A stretch of 64,000 bases of DNA, from contig CBDFHC010000005.1 in assembly GCA_965247585.1 (NCBI GenBank), positions 434,001 to 498,000 of the forward strand, given 5' to 3'. How positions within the stretch are numbered: the stretch's first letter is position 1; each line of letters starts with the position of its first letter. Below the pieces are notes generated by a model that was not told where the DNA came from, did not search any database, and saw only the letters and a list, made by a program, of their open reading frames with translations. The position numbers and the translations under genes were made by a program. This document shows positions 41,220-50,522 of this stretch, piece by piece. This stretch comes from CBDFHC01 sp965247585. GTDB taxonomy: Bacteria; Chloroflexota; Dehalococcoidia; Lucifugimonadales; GCA-2712585.

Positions 41220-44200
41220 ATGTCCTTGAGAGGGCTCTTTTCGCTGGTGCACCAGTTGCCTGGATACCGCCGCGTCTTGGAGGAGCTGGGAAAGGGGCGC
41301 GCCGAGGTGGCGTCCGCCGCGGGGGAGAAGCCGCTGCTGCTTTCGGCGCTGTGGCAAACCCTCGGGAGGCCCATGCTGATCATCAGCCCGCGCCCGGAGG
41401 CGGCGCGGCGGATTTACGACCAGCTATCGCTCTACCTGGGCGATAACGCAGCGCCGCTGCTTTTCCCGGAGCCGGACGTGCTTCCCTTCGAGCGGCTGTC
41501 GGTGGACGCCGCCACCAACAACCAGCGGCTCATGACCCTGGACGCCCTGGTCAACGCCTCAGAGGACCGTCCTCCGGTGCTGGTGACGTCGCTGGCCGCC
41601 ATCCTGGGCAAGACGCTGTCCACGGAGACCTTCGCCCACACCTCCCACAACCTGGTGGCGGGAGAACGGATACGCCTGGGAGAGCTGACGTCACGCTGGG
41701 TGGAGATGGGGTACCGGCGCGAGGAATCGGTGGAGATACCCGGCACCTTTAGCCTGCGTGGCGGAATCGTGGACGTTTTCTCGCCCAGCTCTGATCTGCC
41801 GGCCCGCCTTGACCTGGTGGGCAACGAGATTGAAACGCTGACCCTATTCGACCCGTCATCGCAGCGCTCCGTCCGGGACGTGGAGGAGACTCGCATCGTG
41901 CCCGCCCAGGAGGGGCTGCCAGGTTTCGCCGACCGCGACCGTGCTTCGGACCTGATCGGCGGCATGAACCTGACCGACTGCACCGCCGAGGTGCGAGACC
42001 GGATTGAGGACGACCTGGCGGCGCTGTTTTCCGGCAGGGAGAGCATTGACGCCGCGTTCTACAACGGGCTCATCAATAAGACCTCGCTGCTGGAGTACCT
42101 GCCCCCGGGCTCGCTTCTGGTGCTGGACGGCGAGGGGGACGTGGACGGGGAGGCGGAGGCCATGGAACGCCGCGTCCAGGAGATACACTGGGACCGCGTC
42201 TCCCGGGGCGAGCTGCCCGCCAACTTCCCCTCTCCTCATTTCACCTGGGCCGAGGTGAAGGAGCGGTTTGGGCCGCACCCGCTGGTCTCGCTGCAACCGT
42301 GGAGCGGGACGGACGGTTCGCTGGGGTTCGGCACGCCCCCGTCCTTCTACGGCCAACTGCCGGACTTCGCCTCCGCCGTCATGGACGCCCAGCGGCAAGG
42401 AGGCTCCGTCACCATAGTGTCACGGCACAGCCGCCGAATGGCGGAGATTCTCCAGGAAGCGGACATTGGCGCCTCGGTAGCAACGGAGATCGCGGAGCCG
42501 CCCGAGGCGGGGACCGTGCGGATAGTTAACGGATCGCTGGACCAGGGGTGGCGCCTCACGGCGAACGGCACGCAGCACCTCTTGTACACCGACCTGGAGA
42601 CGTTTGGAACGGTGAAAGAGCGCCGCTCCCCCATCCGGCGGCCCGTCAGGAAGACGCCCTTCCTTTCCCAGTTGGAGCCCGGGACCTACGTGGTGCACGA
42701 GGACCACGGCATCGCCCGGTTCGCGGGGACCACCAGCCTGGACGCCACCGGGGAGGAGCGCGAGTACCTGGTGCTGGAGTACGCCGAAAGCGACCGGATC
42801 TACATACCCACGGACCATCTGGACCGCATTTCTCCCTACGTCGGCACCAGCGACCGGCCGCCCACGCTGACGCGGCTGGGCGGCGCCGAGTGGAGCCGCG
42901 CCAAGGAGCGGGTCCGCGAGTCCACCCAGGAGCTGGCCAAGGAACTGCTGGACCTGTACGCCACCCGGCAGGTGGCCCAGGGGCATTCTTTCGGCGCGGA
43001 TACGGTGTGGCAGCAGGAGCTGGAGGACGCATTCCCTTATGAGGAGACCCAGGACCAGGCCCGCACCATTGAGGAGGTGAAGGGTGATATGGAGCAGGTC
43101 CGCCCCATGGACCGCTTGGTCTGCGGCGACGTCGGCTACGGCAAAACCGAGGTGGCCCTGCGTGCGGCCTTCAAGTCGGTGAACGACGGCCGACAGGTGG
43201 CCATGCTGGTGCCCACCACCATCCTGGCCCAGCAGCACTACGCCACCTTCAGCGCCCGGTTGAGTCCCTATCCTGTCACGGTGGAAGTGTTGAGCCGCTT
43301 CCGGACGCCCAAGGAGCAGAAGAGCATTGTGGAAGGGCTGAAAAACGGCGATGTGGATATCATCATCGGCACCCACCGGCTGGTGCAGAAGGACGTTCGC
43401 TTCAAAGACCTGGGCCTGGTGCTGGTGGACGAAGAGCAGCGCTTTGGCGTGAACCACAAGGAGCGCCTGAAGCGCATGCGGAGCGATGTGGACTTCCTCA
43501 CCCTCAGCGCCACTCCCATACCCCGCACCCTGTACATGGCGCTGTCCGGCATCCGCGACATGAGCACCATGGAGACCCCGCCGGAGGAACGCTATCCGGT
43601 GAAGACCTACGTTGGCGAATACAGCGACGAGGTGGTGAAGGAGGCGGTGCTGCGCGAATTGGAGCGCGACGGCCAGGTGTTCTTCCTCCATAACCGGGTC
43701 AGGTCCATCCAGCGTGTGGCCGATGAGCTGCGCCGGCTGGTGCCGGAGGCCCGCGTTTCCGTTGCCCACGGGCGCATGGGAGAGGATGCCTTGGAAAGCG
43801 AGATGCTGGCCTTTAACCACGGCGATACCGACGTTCTGGTATGCACAACCATCATCGAGTCCGGTCTGGACATCCCCAACGCCAACACGCTGATCATAGA
43901 CCGGGCCGACCGCTTCGGGCTGGCGCAGCTATACCAGCTACGGGGCCGGGTGGGTCGCAGTAGCAGCCGGGCGTACTGCTACCTTCTGGTGCCCAAGGGC
44001 CGCCGAATCACGCCGGAGGCGGACAAGCGGCTGCGGGCCATCCTGGAAGCCTCTGAGCTGGGCTCCGGGTTCCGAATCGCCATGCGGGACCTGGAGATTC
44101 GCGGCGCCGGGAATATCCTGGGCGCCGAGCAGAGCGGCCACATCCACGCCATCGGTTTCGAGCTGTACACCCAGCTCCTTAACCAGGCGGTGGCCGAGCT

Positions 44201-44705
44201 GCGGGTGGAGCGCGGCGAAGCCAGCCGGGCGGAGCTGAACCTGCGGTCCGACGTTCGGGTGGACCTGCCGATTTCGGCCTATATCCCGCAGGACTACATC
44301 TCCCACCTCCCCAACCGGCTGGCGGTGTACCAACGGCTGGCGGCTTTGCGCGACGACGCCCAGGTGGATGACCTGCGCGAGGAGCTGCGGGACCGGTTCG
44401 GCCCCCTGCCGGAACCGGCGGAGAACCTGCTGTATATCGTTACGCTGAAGACCCTTTCGGAGCAGGTGTCGGTGCAGTCCATAATGGCCGACAACGGCAA
44501 CATAATCCTAACGTTGAAGAAGCCGGTGGGCGGCGCCCGCCTGGCGCTGGACAAAGCGTTGGGCGGTTGGGCCAGCGTAGGGAACCAGCAGGTGCGTCTC
44601 AACCGGGCGCAGATGGGAGACACCTGGCCCAAGGGGCTGGAAACGGTGCTCAAGGCACTGAAGCAGTTCCAGGATCGGCTGGCCCAGATGGCGGCGGTGG
44701 CCTAA
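41220..44705 (+). CDS. mfd: Transcription-repair coupling factor Mfd
   Basis: A 1161-residue Mfd that removes stalled RNA polymerase and recruits UvrAB. UvrB-homology N-terminal domains (GYRREESVEIPGTFSLRGG) are followed by the RNA-polymerase-interacting domain (about 480-560, YVVHEDHGIARFAG and YIPTDHLDRISPYVG). The RecG-like helicase motor has Walker A CGDVGYGKTEVALRAAFK (about 635), DEEQ box LVLVDEEQRFGV (about 736), LSATPIPRTL and QLRGRVGRS. The C-terminal UvrA-binding domain has YIPQDYISHLPNRLAVYQRL. ATG 41220 with a GAAGGGG site upstream is preferred to a TTG at 41172. Confidence 0.97.
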   Translation: MSLRGLFSLVHQLPGYRRVLEELGKGRAEVASAAGEKPLLLSALWQTLGRPMLIISPRPEAARRIYDQLSLYLGDNAAPLLFPEPDVLPFERLSVDAATNNQRLMTLDALVNASEDRPPVLVTSLAAILGKTLSTETFAHTSHNLVAGERIRLGELTSRWVEMGYRREESVEIPGTFSLRGGIVDVFSPSSDLPARLDLVGNEIETLTLFDPSSQRSVRDVEETRIVPAQEGLPGFADRDRASDLIGGMNLTDCTAEVRDRIEDDLAALFSGRESIDAAFYNGLINKTSLLEYLPPGSLLVLDGEGDVDGEAEAMERRVQEIHWDRVSRGELPANFPSPHFTWAEVKERFGPHPLVSLQPWSGTDGSLGFGTPPSFYGQLPDFASAVMDAQRQGGSVTIVSRHSRRMAEILQEADIGASVATEIAEPPEAGTVRIVNGSLDQGWRLTANGTQHLLYTDLETFGTVKERRSPIRRPVRKTPFLSQLEPGTYVVHEDHGIARFAGTTSLDATGEEREYLVLEYAESDRIYIPTDHLDRISPYVGTSDRPPTLTRLGGAEWSRAKERVRESTQELAKELLDLYATRQVAQGHSFGADTVWQQELEDAFPYEETQDQARTIEEVKGDMEQVRPMDRLVCGDVGYGKTEVALRAAFKSVNDGRQVAMLVPTTILAQQHYATFSARLSPYPVTVEVLSRFRTPKEQKSIVEGLKNGDVDIIIGTHRLVQKDVRFKDLGLVLVDEEQRFGVNHKERLKRMRSDVDFLTLSATPIPRTLYMALSGIRDMSTMETPPEERYPVKTYVGEYSDEVVKEAVLRELERDGQVFFLHNRVRSIQRVADELRRLVPEARVSVAHGRMGEDALESEMLAFNHGDTDVLVCTTIIESGLDIPNANTLIIDRADRFGLAQLYQLRGRVGRSSSRAYCYLLVPKGRRITPEADKRLRAILEASELGSGFRIAMRDLEIRGAGNILGAEQSGHIHAIGFELYTQLLNQAVAELRVERGEASRAELNLRSDVRVDLPISAYIPQDYISHLPNRLAVYQRLAALRDDAQVDDLREELRDRFGPLPEPAENLLYIVTLKTLSEQVSVQSIMADNGNIILTLKKPVGGARLALDKALGGWASVGNQQVRLNRAQMGDTWPKGLETVLKALKQFQDRLAQMAAVA

Positions 44706-44767
44706 CCCCCCGCCGCCCGCATTGCCTCTAAAATACACCTTCTACCCCATTCTCGCCCTCCTACGAG

Positions 44768-44786
44768 AGCCTCAGGATGAGCGGGA
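44768..44786 (+). repeat. Fragment of the dispersed CTCAGGATGAGCGGG repeat
   Basis: The mfd-HAD convergent gap (44706-44825) contains AGCCTCAGGATGAGCGGGA, matching the core of the repeat at 10.8 and 14.9 kb. No hairpin terminator is obvious for either gene. Confidence 0.4.
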
Positions 44787-44825
44787 ATCCCAACCTCTGA
44801 TTTTCAGTCTTCCGTAGCGCCGGCC

Positions 44826-45545
44826 TCAGCCGCCATGAGGGATTGCCCCATTCAGCGCGGCCTCCACCTGGCTAAGGCTGGTCACCCGGAGACAATCGGT
44901 AATATCAGCGTGGCGGTTTTGCCGGTCCAGCAACACCGGCGTCATCCCCACCCCCCGGGCGCCCTCTACATCGCTGTGGTACTGGTCGCCCACGTGGGCC
45001 GCCTCGTGGCATTCCAACCGCAGCCGGTCCAACGCCGCCAGGAAGATGGCGGGATGCGGCTTCTCCGCGCCCATCTCCCTGGCCGTTATACAAATGTCCA
45101 GGTAGGGGGCCAGTCCCAGCTCCTCCACCAGCGGTCCCATTTCCCGGTCCAGATTGGACAGCAGGCCCAGGGCATATCCCGTATCCTTGAGCTGACGCAG
45201 GGCTGGCACCGTGTCTTCGAAGAGGGTGAAGCGCTTGGGCACCAATGTGGTCAGCTTCCAGACCCGTAGCGCCAGGGTCAAGTCGACGTCCATTCCGGCG
45301 CCCTGAAGGATGATCTGCTCGTAGCGGGCGAAGAATTCGTCGCGCTGGGCCTCTGACCGCCGTGCCAGCGTGCTGCGGGCGTTCTCACGGTTGAAGTAAA
45401 CGTCCGCCAGCGCGTAGCCGGCCCGGACTCGCTCCGCGGTAACTGCCAGGCCCATATCCCGGCAGGCGCCCACCTGGATCTCTTCCACGGGAGGCCAGAA
45501 CCGCACCAGGGTGTTATAGAAGTCGAAGAAGACCGCTTTTATCAT
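44826..45545 (-). CDS. HAD-superfamily hydrolase
   Basis: A 239-residue HAD phosphatase-like protein. Motif I is VFFDFYNTLVR (nucleophile Asp, with Tyr in place of the second Asp, as in some HAD-IA members), motif II LGLLSNLD, motif III Lys in REMGAEKPHPAIF, and motif IV VGDQYHSDVEGARGVG. Cap domain is helical, type C1. The substrate is likely a small phosphorylated or halogenated metabolite but cannot be named. Last of the PIG-L, ComF, HAD series on the minus strand. Confidence 0.87.
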   Translation of the reverse strand: MIKAVFFDFYNTLVRFWPPVEEIQVGACRDMGLAVTAERVRAGYALADVYFNRENARSTLARRSEAQRDEFFARYEQIILQGAGMDVDLTLALRVWKLTTLVPKRFTLFEDTVPALRQLKDTGYALGLLSNLDREMGPLVEELGLAPYLDICITAREMGAEKPHPAIFLAALDRLRLECHEAAHVGDQYHSDVEGARGVGMTPVLLDRQNRHADITDCLRVTSLSQVEAALNGAIPHGG

Positions 45546-45623
45546 CCCGCTATTCCAGGGCAGTCAGCCCGATCAGCTCTCGTTGACTTGTCCGACCGTC
45601 TGGCATCGTTACCTCGGGCAGCG

Positions 45624-46328
45624 TCACGACTCCCGCGCCAGAACCAACGCCCAGACCGACGCCGCGCCACCCTCTTTCAGGGCTTGAGCGCAGGCCGACA
45701 CGGTGCTGCCGGTGGTGACCACGTCGTCTATCAGCAGCAAGGTCCGTCCCATGACGCCGCCGGCGCTTTGGAAGCTGCCCTGGGCGTTTCGCCACCGCTC
45801 CTCCCGGTTCGCCACCGAGACCTGCGGCCCCGAGTCCCGGTCCCTCACCAGCACTTCAGCCTCTACGGGAAGACCGGTGCTTTTGCCCAGCTCCCGGGCC
45901 AGGAGCAGGGACTGGTTGTAACCCCGATGCCTCTGACGGCGGGGGTGCATGGGAACGGGAACCAGGGCGTCAACCGGGACAGGGTTGGCCTCTAGATGCC
46001 CGGCCAGCAGGCCCGCCAGCTCAGGGGCCAGCGCCCGCACGCCCCGGTACTTGAGCCCGTGGACCGCCTCACGGATGGCCCCTTCCATCAGGTAGGGCGC
46101 TCGAACCCCGTCCGACTCCAGTGGCGCTTCGGCGCAGCGGCGGCAGGGCGACGCCGTGCCGGGTTGGGCGCAACGCCCGCAGTAGGGCGGTTGCAGCCGG
46201 GGTAAAGCGGTGAGGCAGTCCGGGCAGAGTGACTGGCCATGCTTCCCGCAGCCCAGGCAATGGAAGGGGAGGAGGAACTCCACGGCGCCGCGCCCAGCGG
46301 CGCGCAACAGGCGTGGCAACGCCACCAA
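45624..46328 (-). CDS. comF: ComF-family phosphoribosyltransferase-like protein
   Basis: A 234-residue ComF-like protein. The N-terminal zinc-ribbon region has CLGCGKHGQSLCPDC, then CGRCAQPG and CRRC. The phosphoribosyltransferase core has RGYNQSLLLARELGKS and the PRPP loop LLLIDDVVTTGSTVSAC. In transformable bacteria ComF helps DNA uptake, but it is widespread elsewhere with unclear role. The start (TTG 46328 or GTG 46325) directly follows the PIG-L stop, so the two are coupled. Confidence 0.87.
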   Translation of the reverse strand: MVALPRLLRAAGRGAVEFLLPFHCLGCGKHGQSLCPDCLTALPRLQPPYCGRCAQPGTASPCRRCAEAPLESDGVRAPYLMEGAIREAVHGLKYRGVRALAPELAGLLAGHLEANPVPVDALVPVPMHPRRQRHRGYNQSLLLARELGKSTGLPVEAEVLVRDRDSGPQVSVANREERWRNAQGSFQSAGGVMGRTLLLIDDVVTTGSTVSACAQALKEGGAASVWALVLARES

Positions 46329-47045
46329 CTAGGTCCTGAACTCCACTTTTCTGAAACTCTCCGCGTACTGGTAGCCCTCCTGCTCACCCACCTCCTTGCA
46401 CCAATTCCGCAGCCAGTTAGTCGACTCATCTCCGGACAGGCCGGAGATCTGAGACTTGTGCTTTTTCAGCGCCTCGATTTTCACGTCCATGCTGTTGCTT
46501 ATGTCAATGAACGTGTCCGAGTCCTCCGCGCCCCAGAACAGCATCGTGCCCACTTTGTGGGGCACCAGCCCCTCGGCCTCGTGTTCCGGGAAGTGGAGCC
46601 GGTCCCGGGCATACGGGAATACCGCGTCCTGGGTCACCAGCCCCGTGATTCGATGGTCACGGTGAAAATAGAAGGTGCGCCGGTGCGGGTCCGGGGAAAT
46701 GACCACGTCCGGGCGGAAGGTGCGGATCGCCTTGACGATGCGGCCGCGGAACTCCTGGGTATCCTCCAACTCGCCGTCCAGGTACCTCAGCGCCAACACC
46801 TCCTTGACCCCCAGGACCGCCGCCGCATCCAGCTGCTCCTGGTGCCGGATGCCACGCAGGGTTTCAGGGGTCATGTTGGGGTCCTCGGTGCCTTTGCCTC
46901 CGTCACTGCAAAGAACATAGTAAACCTCGGCGCCCTGGCTGGTCCAGTTGGCCACGGTGCCACCGCAGGCTATTTCGGCGTCGTCGGGATGGGGTGTAAC
47001 TACCAGGGCACGGGCGGGAACGTCCAAGGATAGAGCCTCCAGCAT
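46329..47045 (-). CDS. PIG-L family deacetylase
   Basis: A 238-residue LmbE/PIG-L zinc deacetylase from ATG 47045. The zinc motif is VTPHPDDAEIACGG (His and Asp-Asp), with RRTFYFHRDHRITG providing the third His. Family members remove acetyl groups from N-acetylglucosaminyl compounds, including mycothiol and bacillithiol precursors. TTG 47060 is an alternative start. Divergent from a GNAT gene; the gap 47061-47194 has no other gene. Confidence 0.88.
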   Translation of the reverse strand: MLEALSLDVPARALVVTPHPDDAEIACGGTVANWTSQGAEVYYVLCSDGGKGTEDPNMTPETLRGIRHQEQLDAAAVLGVKEVLALRYLDGELEDTQEFRGRIVKAIRTFRPDVVISPDPHRRTFYFHRDHRITGLVTQDAVFPYARDRLHFPEHEAEGLVPHKVGTMLFWGAEDSDTFIDISNSMDVKIEALKKHKSQISGLSGDESTNWLRNWCKEVGEQEGYQYAESFRKVEFRT

Positions 47046-47194
47046 CAGGGTTGTTAGCAAAATTTTACTCTGCTACAATCGCCGAAGCCTGTCAAGGGAA
47101 CGAATTGCCGCCGCACTTCGGCCAGAGATAGCGTGATTCGTCGGCCCGGCTTCTGACCAGACAAAGCGTAAGACCCTGGCTGGACTGCGCCCCG

Positions 47195-48130
47195 ATGAGC
47201 ACCGCGTTGCCGATACGAAGATTCCAATGGACTGACATACCGGCCCTGGCGAAGCTGGAGAACAGGCTCCAGGCCGGCCAAGAAGACGCCATGCCGGTTA
47301 CGGAGCGCTGGCTGGGGGAGTACCTGGGTCAGCCGAACCTTAACGTTACCGAAGACTGCTTTCTCTACGAGGCCAACGGTGGGCTAAGGGGCTACGCACT
47401 GGTGTGTCCGGAGCCTTCCATCAGGCGGGGCATCTTGGAACTGAAGGCGCTGCCGGACGCCGGGAACCTGGATGTGGAGCGGGCCCTGGTACGAAGGGCG
47501 CTCCAGCGGGCAGCGCAGCTAGGGGCCACGGTGCTGCACATCCAGGTGGACCGGCCAAGCCCATTGGACCGGCTTCTGACGGAAGAGGGTTTCCAGCCGG
47601 TGCGAGTCTACCTGAACATGCGCTGGGAGGTCCAACCGCTGCCCAGCGCCCCCCCGCCGGAGGGGTTCAGCTTTCGAAAGTACGGCCTGCCCGGCGACGC
47701 CGCTACGCTGGCGCGGATCCAGAACGCGGCCTTCGGCGGAAGCTGGGGGTTTTCCCCCAACACTCCGGAGGAGATCAGCTACCGGGTGGGGATGAGCATC
47801 ACCAGCCCCGAGGGGATCATCTTTCTCTGCCAGGGAGAGCAGGTCAGCGGCTACAACTGGACCCTGCTCCTGGGCCGGAAGTCCGCCCCGGTGGGGGTGA
47901 TCTCCATGATTGGCATAGACCCGGAATTCAGGCAGCGGCGGCTGGGCAGGCCGTTGCTGCACGCCGGGCTAGAGTACCTGGTGTCCCAGGGCGTTGCCTT
48001 CGTGCAGTTGGAAGTGGACAAGGCCAACGCCCCGGCGACGCGGCTCTACGACTCGGTGGGGTTTCGGGAGATGCGCCAGCGCCAGTGGTACGAGGCCTCG
48101 CTGGCCGGCTATTCGTCCGGCAGCGCGTAG
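47195..48130 (+). CDS. Tandem GNAT acetyltransferase
   Basis: A 311-residue protein with two GNAT folds. The N-terminal half (RRFQWTDIPALAKLENRLQ to about 145) is degenerate. The C-terminal half has the acetyl-CoA loop GIDPEFRQRRLGRPLLHAGLE and QLEVDKANAPATRLYDSVGF. The two-domain plan is like mycothiol synthase MshD, and a PIG-L deacetylase (MshB-like family) is divergent next to it. That pairing hints at a low-molecular-weight thiol pathway, but no MshA or MshC gene is present, so it is only a suggestion. Its 3' end overlaps the DUF502 gene by 22 bases. Confidence 0.8.
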   Translation: MSTALPIRRFQWTDIPALAKLENRLQAGQEDAMPVTERWLGEYLGQPNLNVTEDCFLYEANGGLRGYALVCPEPSIRRGILELKALPDAGNLDVERALVRRALQRAAQLGATVLHIQVDRPSPLDRLLTEEGFQPVRVYLNMRWEVQPLPSAPPPEGFSFRKYGLPGDAATLARIQNAAFGGSWGFSPNTPEEISYRVGMSITSPEGIIFLCQGEQVSGYNWTLLLGRKSAPVGVISMIGIDPEFRQRRLGRPLLHAGLEYLVSQGVAFVQLEVDKANAPATRLYDSVGFREMRQRQWYEASLAGYSSGSA

Positions 48131-48744
48131 TCCGCTTTAACCCAGGAGCTGGAATGGATTTCCGGAGGGGTGAGCACCCCGCCGGAGATGATGATTTTCA
48201 TGGCTTCGTCCACCGATAGGCTGGTGGAGGTGACGGAGTCCTCTGGGACCAGTGCCAGGTAGCCTGAGGTTGGGACCGGCGTTGTTGGGATATATACGGC
48301 CACCATGGCGGTGCCCGCATCGTCCCTGTAGGAAGCAGTGACGAAGCCTATAGACTTGACTCCTTCCTTTGGGAAGTCCATCAGGATCACCCTGCTGTAC
48401 CGTTCTTCCCAGTTCGCCGTGCCCAGGGCGTCCACGGTCTGGCGGGCGGTGCGGTAGATAGGCCGCACTATGGGGATCAGGTCCACAATGCGGTGTCCGA
48501 AGGCGATGAAGCGGCGGCCGATGACGTAGCTGCCGATGAAGCCCGCCACGTAGACCAGGAGCAGGAAGGTGACGATGCCCACGCCGGGAATCTGCCGCCC
48601 AAAGACCTCGTCCACTACGTCTCGTATGGGAGGGTCGATAATATCGAAAAGGAACTTGAGTATTAGGTATGTGGCGCCCAGGGGCAGCAGCACCAGAAGG
48701 CCCGAGAGGATGTGCTTCCTGAAATGTTGACCCAGCGTTCGCAT
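48109..48744 (-). CDS. DUF502 membrane protein
   Basis: A 211-residue membrane protein. Two N-terminal helices (ILSGLLVLLPLGATYLILKF and VGIVTFLLLVYVAGFIGSYV) are followed by the family's conserved loop IPIVRPIYRTARQTVDAL and soluble domain with VYIPTTPVPTSGYLALVP. DUF502 proteins are common in bacteria and plants, with no known biochemical role. Convergent overlap with the GNAT gene is 22 bases. Confidence 0.88.
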   Translation of the reverse strand: MRTLGQHFRKHILSGLLVLLPLGATYLILKFLFDIIDPPIRDVVDEVFGRQIPGVGIVTFLLLVYVAGFIGSYVIGRRFIAFGHRIVDLIPIVRPIYRTARQTVDALGTANWEERYSRVILMDFPKEGVKSIGFVTASYRDDAGTAMVAVYIPTTPVPTSGYLALVPEDSVTSTSLSVDEAMKIIISGGVLTPPEIHSSSWVKADYALPDE

Positions 48745-48964
48745 CCGGCTTCAGGGCGCGGCGTCCGTAGACCCTGCGCCCCCCTTGACCCCCTTCGAGA
48801 GTTGACGGCCGCGAAACCACCTTTGCGCCCGGGCGCGTGAAGCCCCGGCCATAGGCCCTGGGCGGACGTGTCAATCCATTATATCAGTGGGCAAGTTGGC
48901 CCTTTGGGGAGGGCCATGCTCGTAAGGCTTGAATACTGCCCTAGCCGGAGCAGTGGCCAGGGCT

Positions 48965-49945
48965 TTAGCCCTTGGTGACCACCATGTTGTAAAGCTGGCG
49001 GTCCTCGCCACCGAGGTGATACTTGTACTGCTCGTCGCCCCGGAGAAAGTCGTAGTAGGCCTTACCGGCTTCTATGGCGGATTTCAGGCTCAGCGCCTTG
49101 AGCAGCAGCCCAACGCTGTAGTAGGAGTACTCGGGGTCGTAGCCGCTGTTGTAGAGAAGGCGGCTATCCCCATGGTCGAAGCAGAAGGCGGAAGCCACCC
49201 GCTGGCCGCCTATCTCCAGGAAGAAGAGCCGGACCATGCCCAGTCGGGACATTTGCCGGGCCATCCCTCGAAAGAAGCGCTCCCGCTCAGGCGTGAGGAA
49301 GCGGTACTTGGACTCGCGGCTGAGGCCCAGCAGGCGCAAAAAATCGTCCATCGCCGCTTCAATATCGTCGGCGGCGGTGAGATGGTACCAGCGCATCCCC
49401 TCGGCGGTATCCAGACGCCGCAGCTTGCGCCGCAGCTCGTGCCGGTTCTTCTTGGACAGTCCCGCCAGATAGTCGTCCCAGGTCTCCGGCAGGGTCTTGC
49501 CGGGCGACACCTCGCCATCAGTGATCTCAACATTGAACCCTTTGGCCCGGGCCTGCTCCGGCAGGTGCTCCAGTGTGGGAGACTCCGGAGTTAGCGAAGG
49601 CAGGCGCAGGGTTGTCCATTCCGTCTGCGCCAAGTGGTCAACCAGGGCGTGGAAGAAGGAGGCCTCATTACCGCGCGTGACCAGGAAATCGTTGTAGTCG
49701 CACACATCGTCGTCCCCCACCAGGTTAATCTCCCCTCCGGCGATGCGGAGGGCGGCGATGCCCAGGAGCTCCTCCCCACCGTTGAAGCAAAGAAAGCTGA
49801 GCGGCTGACCCTGCCCAATCTCCTCCCACCAAACCCGCTGCCATTGGGGCGCCATGAACGGCGTATTTACCGCGCAAAGGGGCAGAATGCTGCTCCACTT
49901 CTCCGCCACGGCATCAAATGAACTCATCAGGGTAACCGAAGACAT
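48965..49945 (-). CDS. GNAT/BioF2-like (FemAB-type) acyltransferase
   Basis: A 326-residue protein of the BioF2-like/CelD group. It starts with FMAPQWQRVWWEEIGQGQPL (substrate-binding half) and has a second GNAT-like half with YLAGLSKKNRHELRRKLRRL and VRLFFLEIGGQRVASAFCFD, ending YDFLRGDEQYKYHLGGEDRQ. Such proteins transfer acyl or aminoacyl groups in cell-wall or exopolysaccharide building. It starts one base after the folE stop, at the end of the SurA-hom-thrC-folE operon. Confidence 0.82.
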   Translation of the reverse strand: MSSVTLMSSFDAVAEKWSSILPLCAVNTPFMAPQWQRVWWEEIGQGQPLSFLCFNGGEELLGIAALRIAGGEINLVGDDDVCDYNDFLVTRGNEASFFHALVDHLAQTEWTTLRLPSLTPESPTLEHLPEQARAKGFNVEITDGEVSPGKTLPETWDDYLAGLSKKNRHELRRKLRRLDTAEGMRWYHLTAADDIEAAMDDFLRLLGLSRESKYRFLTPERERFFRGMARQMSRLGMVRLFFLEIGGQRVASAFCFDHGDSRLLYNSGYDPEYSYYSVGLLLKALSLKSAIEAGKAYYDFLRGDEQYKYHLGGEDRQLYNMVVTKG

Positions 49946-49946
49946 C

Positions 49947-50510
49947 CTACCTCCCTTGGACCAGCGCCAGCAGCTCTTTGGAATCCATGGCCCCCCTGGC
50001 GAAAGGACCCCGGACGGCAGTGGTGACGATGCGGCTGCCGCGGTTCTTCACCCCGCGCATGGTTATGCACAGGTGCTCCGCTTCCAGCACCACGGCCACG
50101 CCGTCGGCCCCTAGCGCGGAGCAGATGCTGTCCGCAAGCTGGGACGTCATTCGCTCCTGAAGCTGGGGTCTTCGCGCCACTATCTCCAGGGCGCGCACCA
50201 GCTTACTGGCGCCGGAGATTTTCCCGTTTGGTATATAGCCAATCTGCGCCGAACCCATGAATGGCAGCAGATGATGCTCACAGATAGAGAAGAATTGAAC
50301 GTCACGAAGAAGCACCACGCCTTCCCCCAGCGTCTCTTCGAACACGGTGGTGAACGCCTCTTGGGGGTCAACGCCTATGCCGGAGAAAAGCTCCTGATAA
50401 AGCCTGGCCACCCGGTCAGGTGTCCCGAGGAGCCCCTCACGGCTGGGGTCCTCTCCCATCGCTTCCAGGATGGCGGAGATGCTCTGGCGTATCTGGGTTT
50501 GGTTGACCAT
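49947..50510 (-). CDS. folE: GTP cyclohydrolase I
   Basis: A 187-residue FolE, first enzyme of tetrahydrofolate synthesis. Zinc and catalytic residues are in SICEHHLLPFMG (Cys-His-His) and EHLCITMRGV (second zinc Cys). KLVRALEIVARRPQLQERMT is the family's conserved segment. A hexapeptide GFIP-type motif appears as QIGYIPNGK. Sits after thrC by 12 bases in the same direction. Confidence 0.96.
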   Translation of the reverse strand: MVNQTQIRQSISAILEAMGEDPSREGLLGTPDRVARLYQELFSGIGVDPQEAFTTVFEETLGEGVVLLRDVQFFSICEHHLLPFMGSAQIGYIPNGKISGASKLVRALEIVARRPQLQERMTSQLADSICSALGADGVAVVLEAEHLCITMRGVKNRGSRIVTTAVRGPFARGAMDSKELLALVQGR

Positions 50511-50522
50511 CCGCTGGAACGT

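Noticed and set aside
42420..43820. Long minus-strand open frame opposite mfd (466 codons)
   Set aside because: Shadow of mfd, whose helicase motifs are intact on the + strand; the opposite translation is His/Gln-rich without domains.
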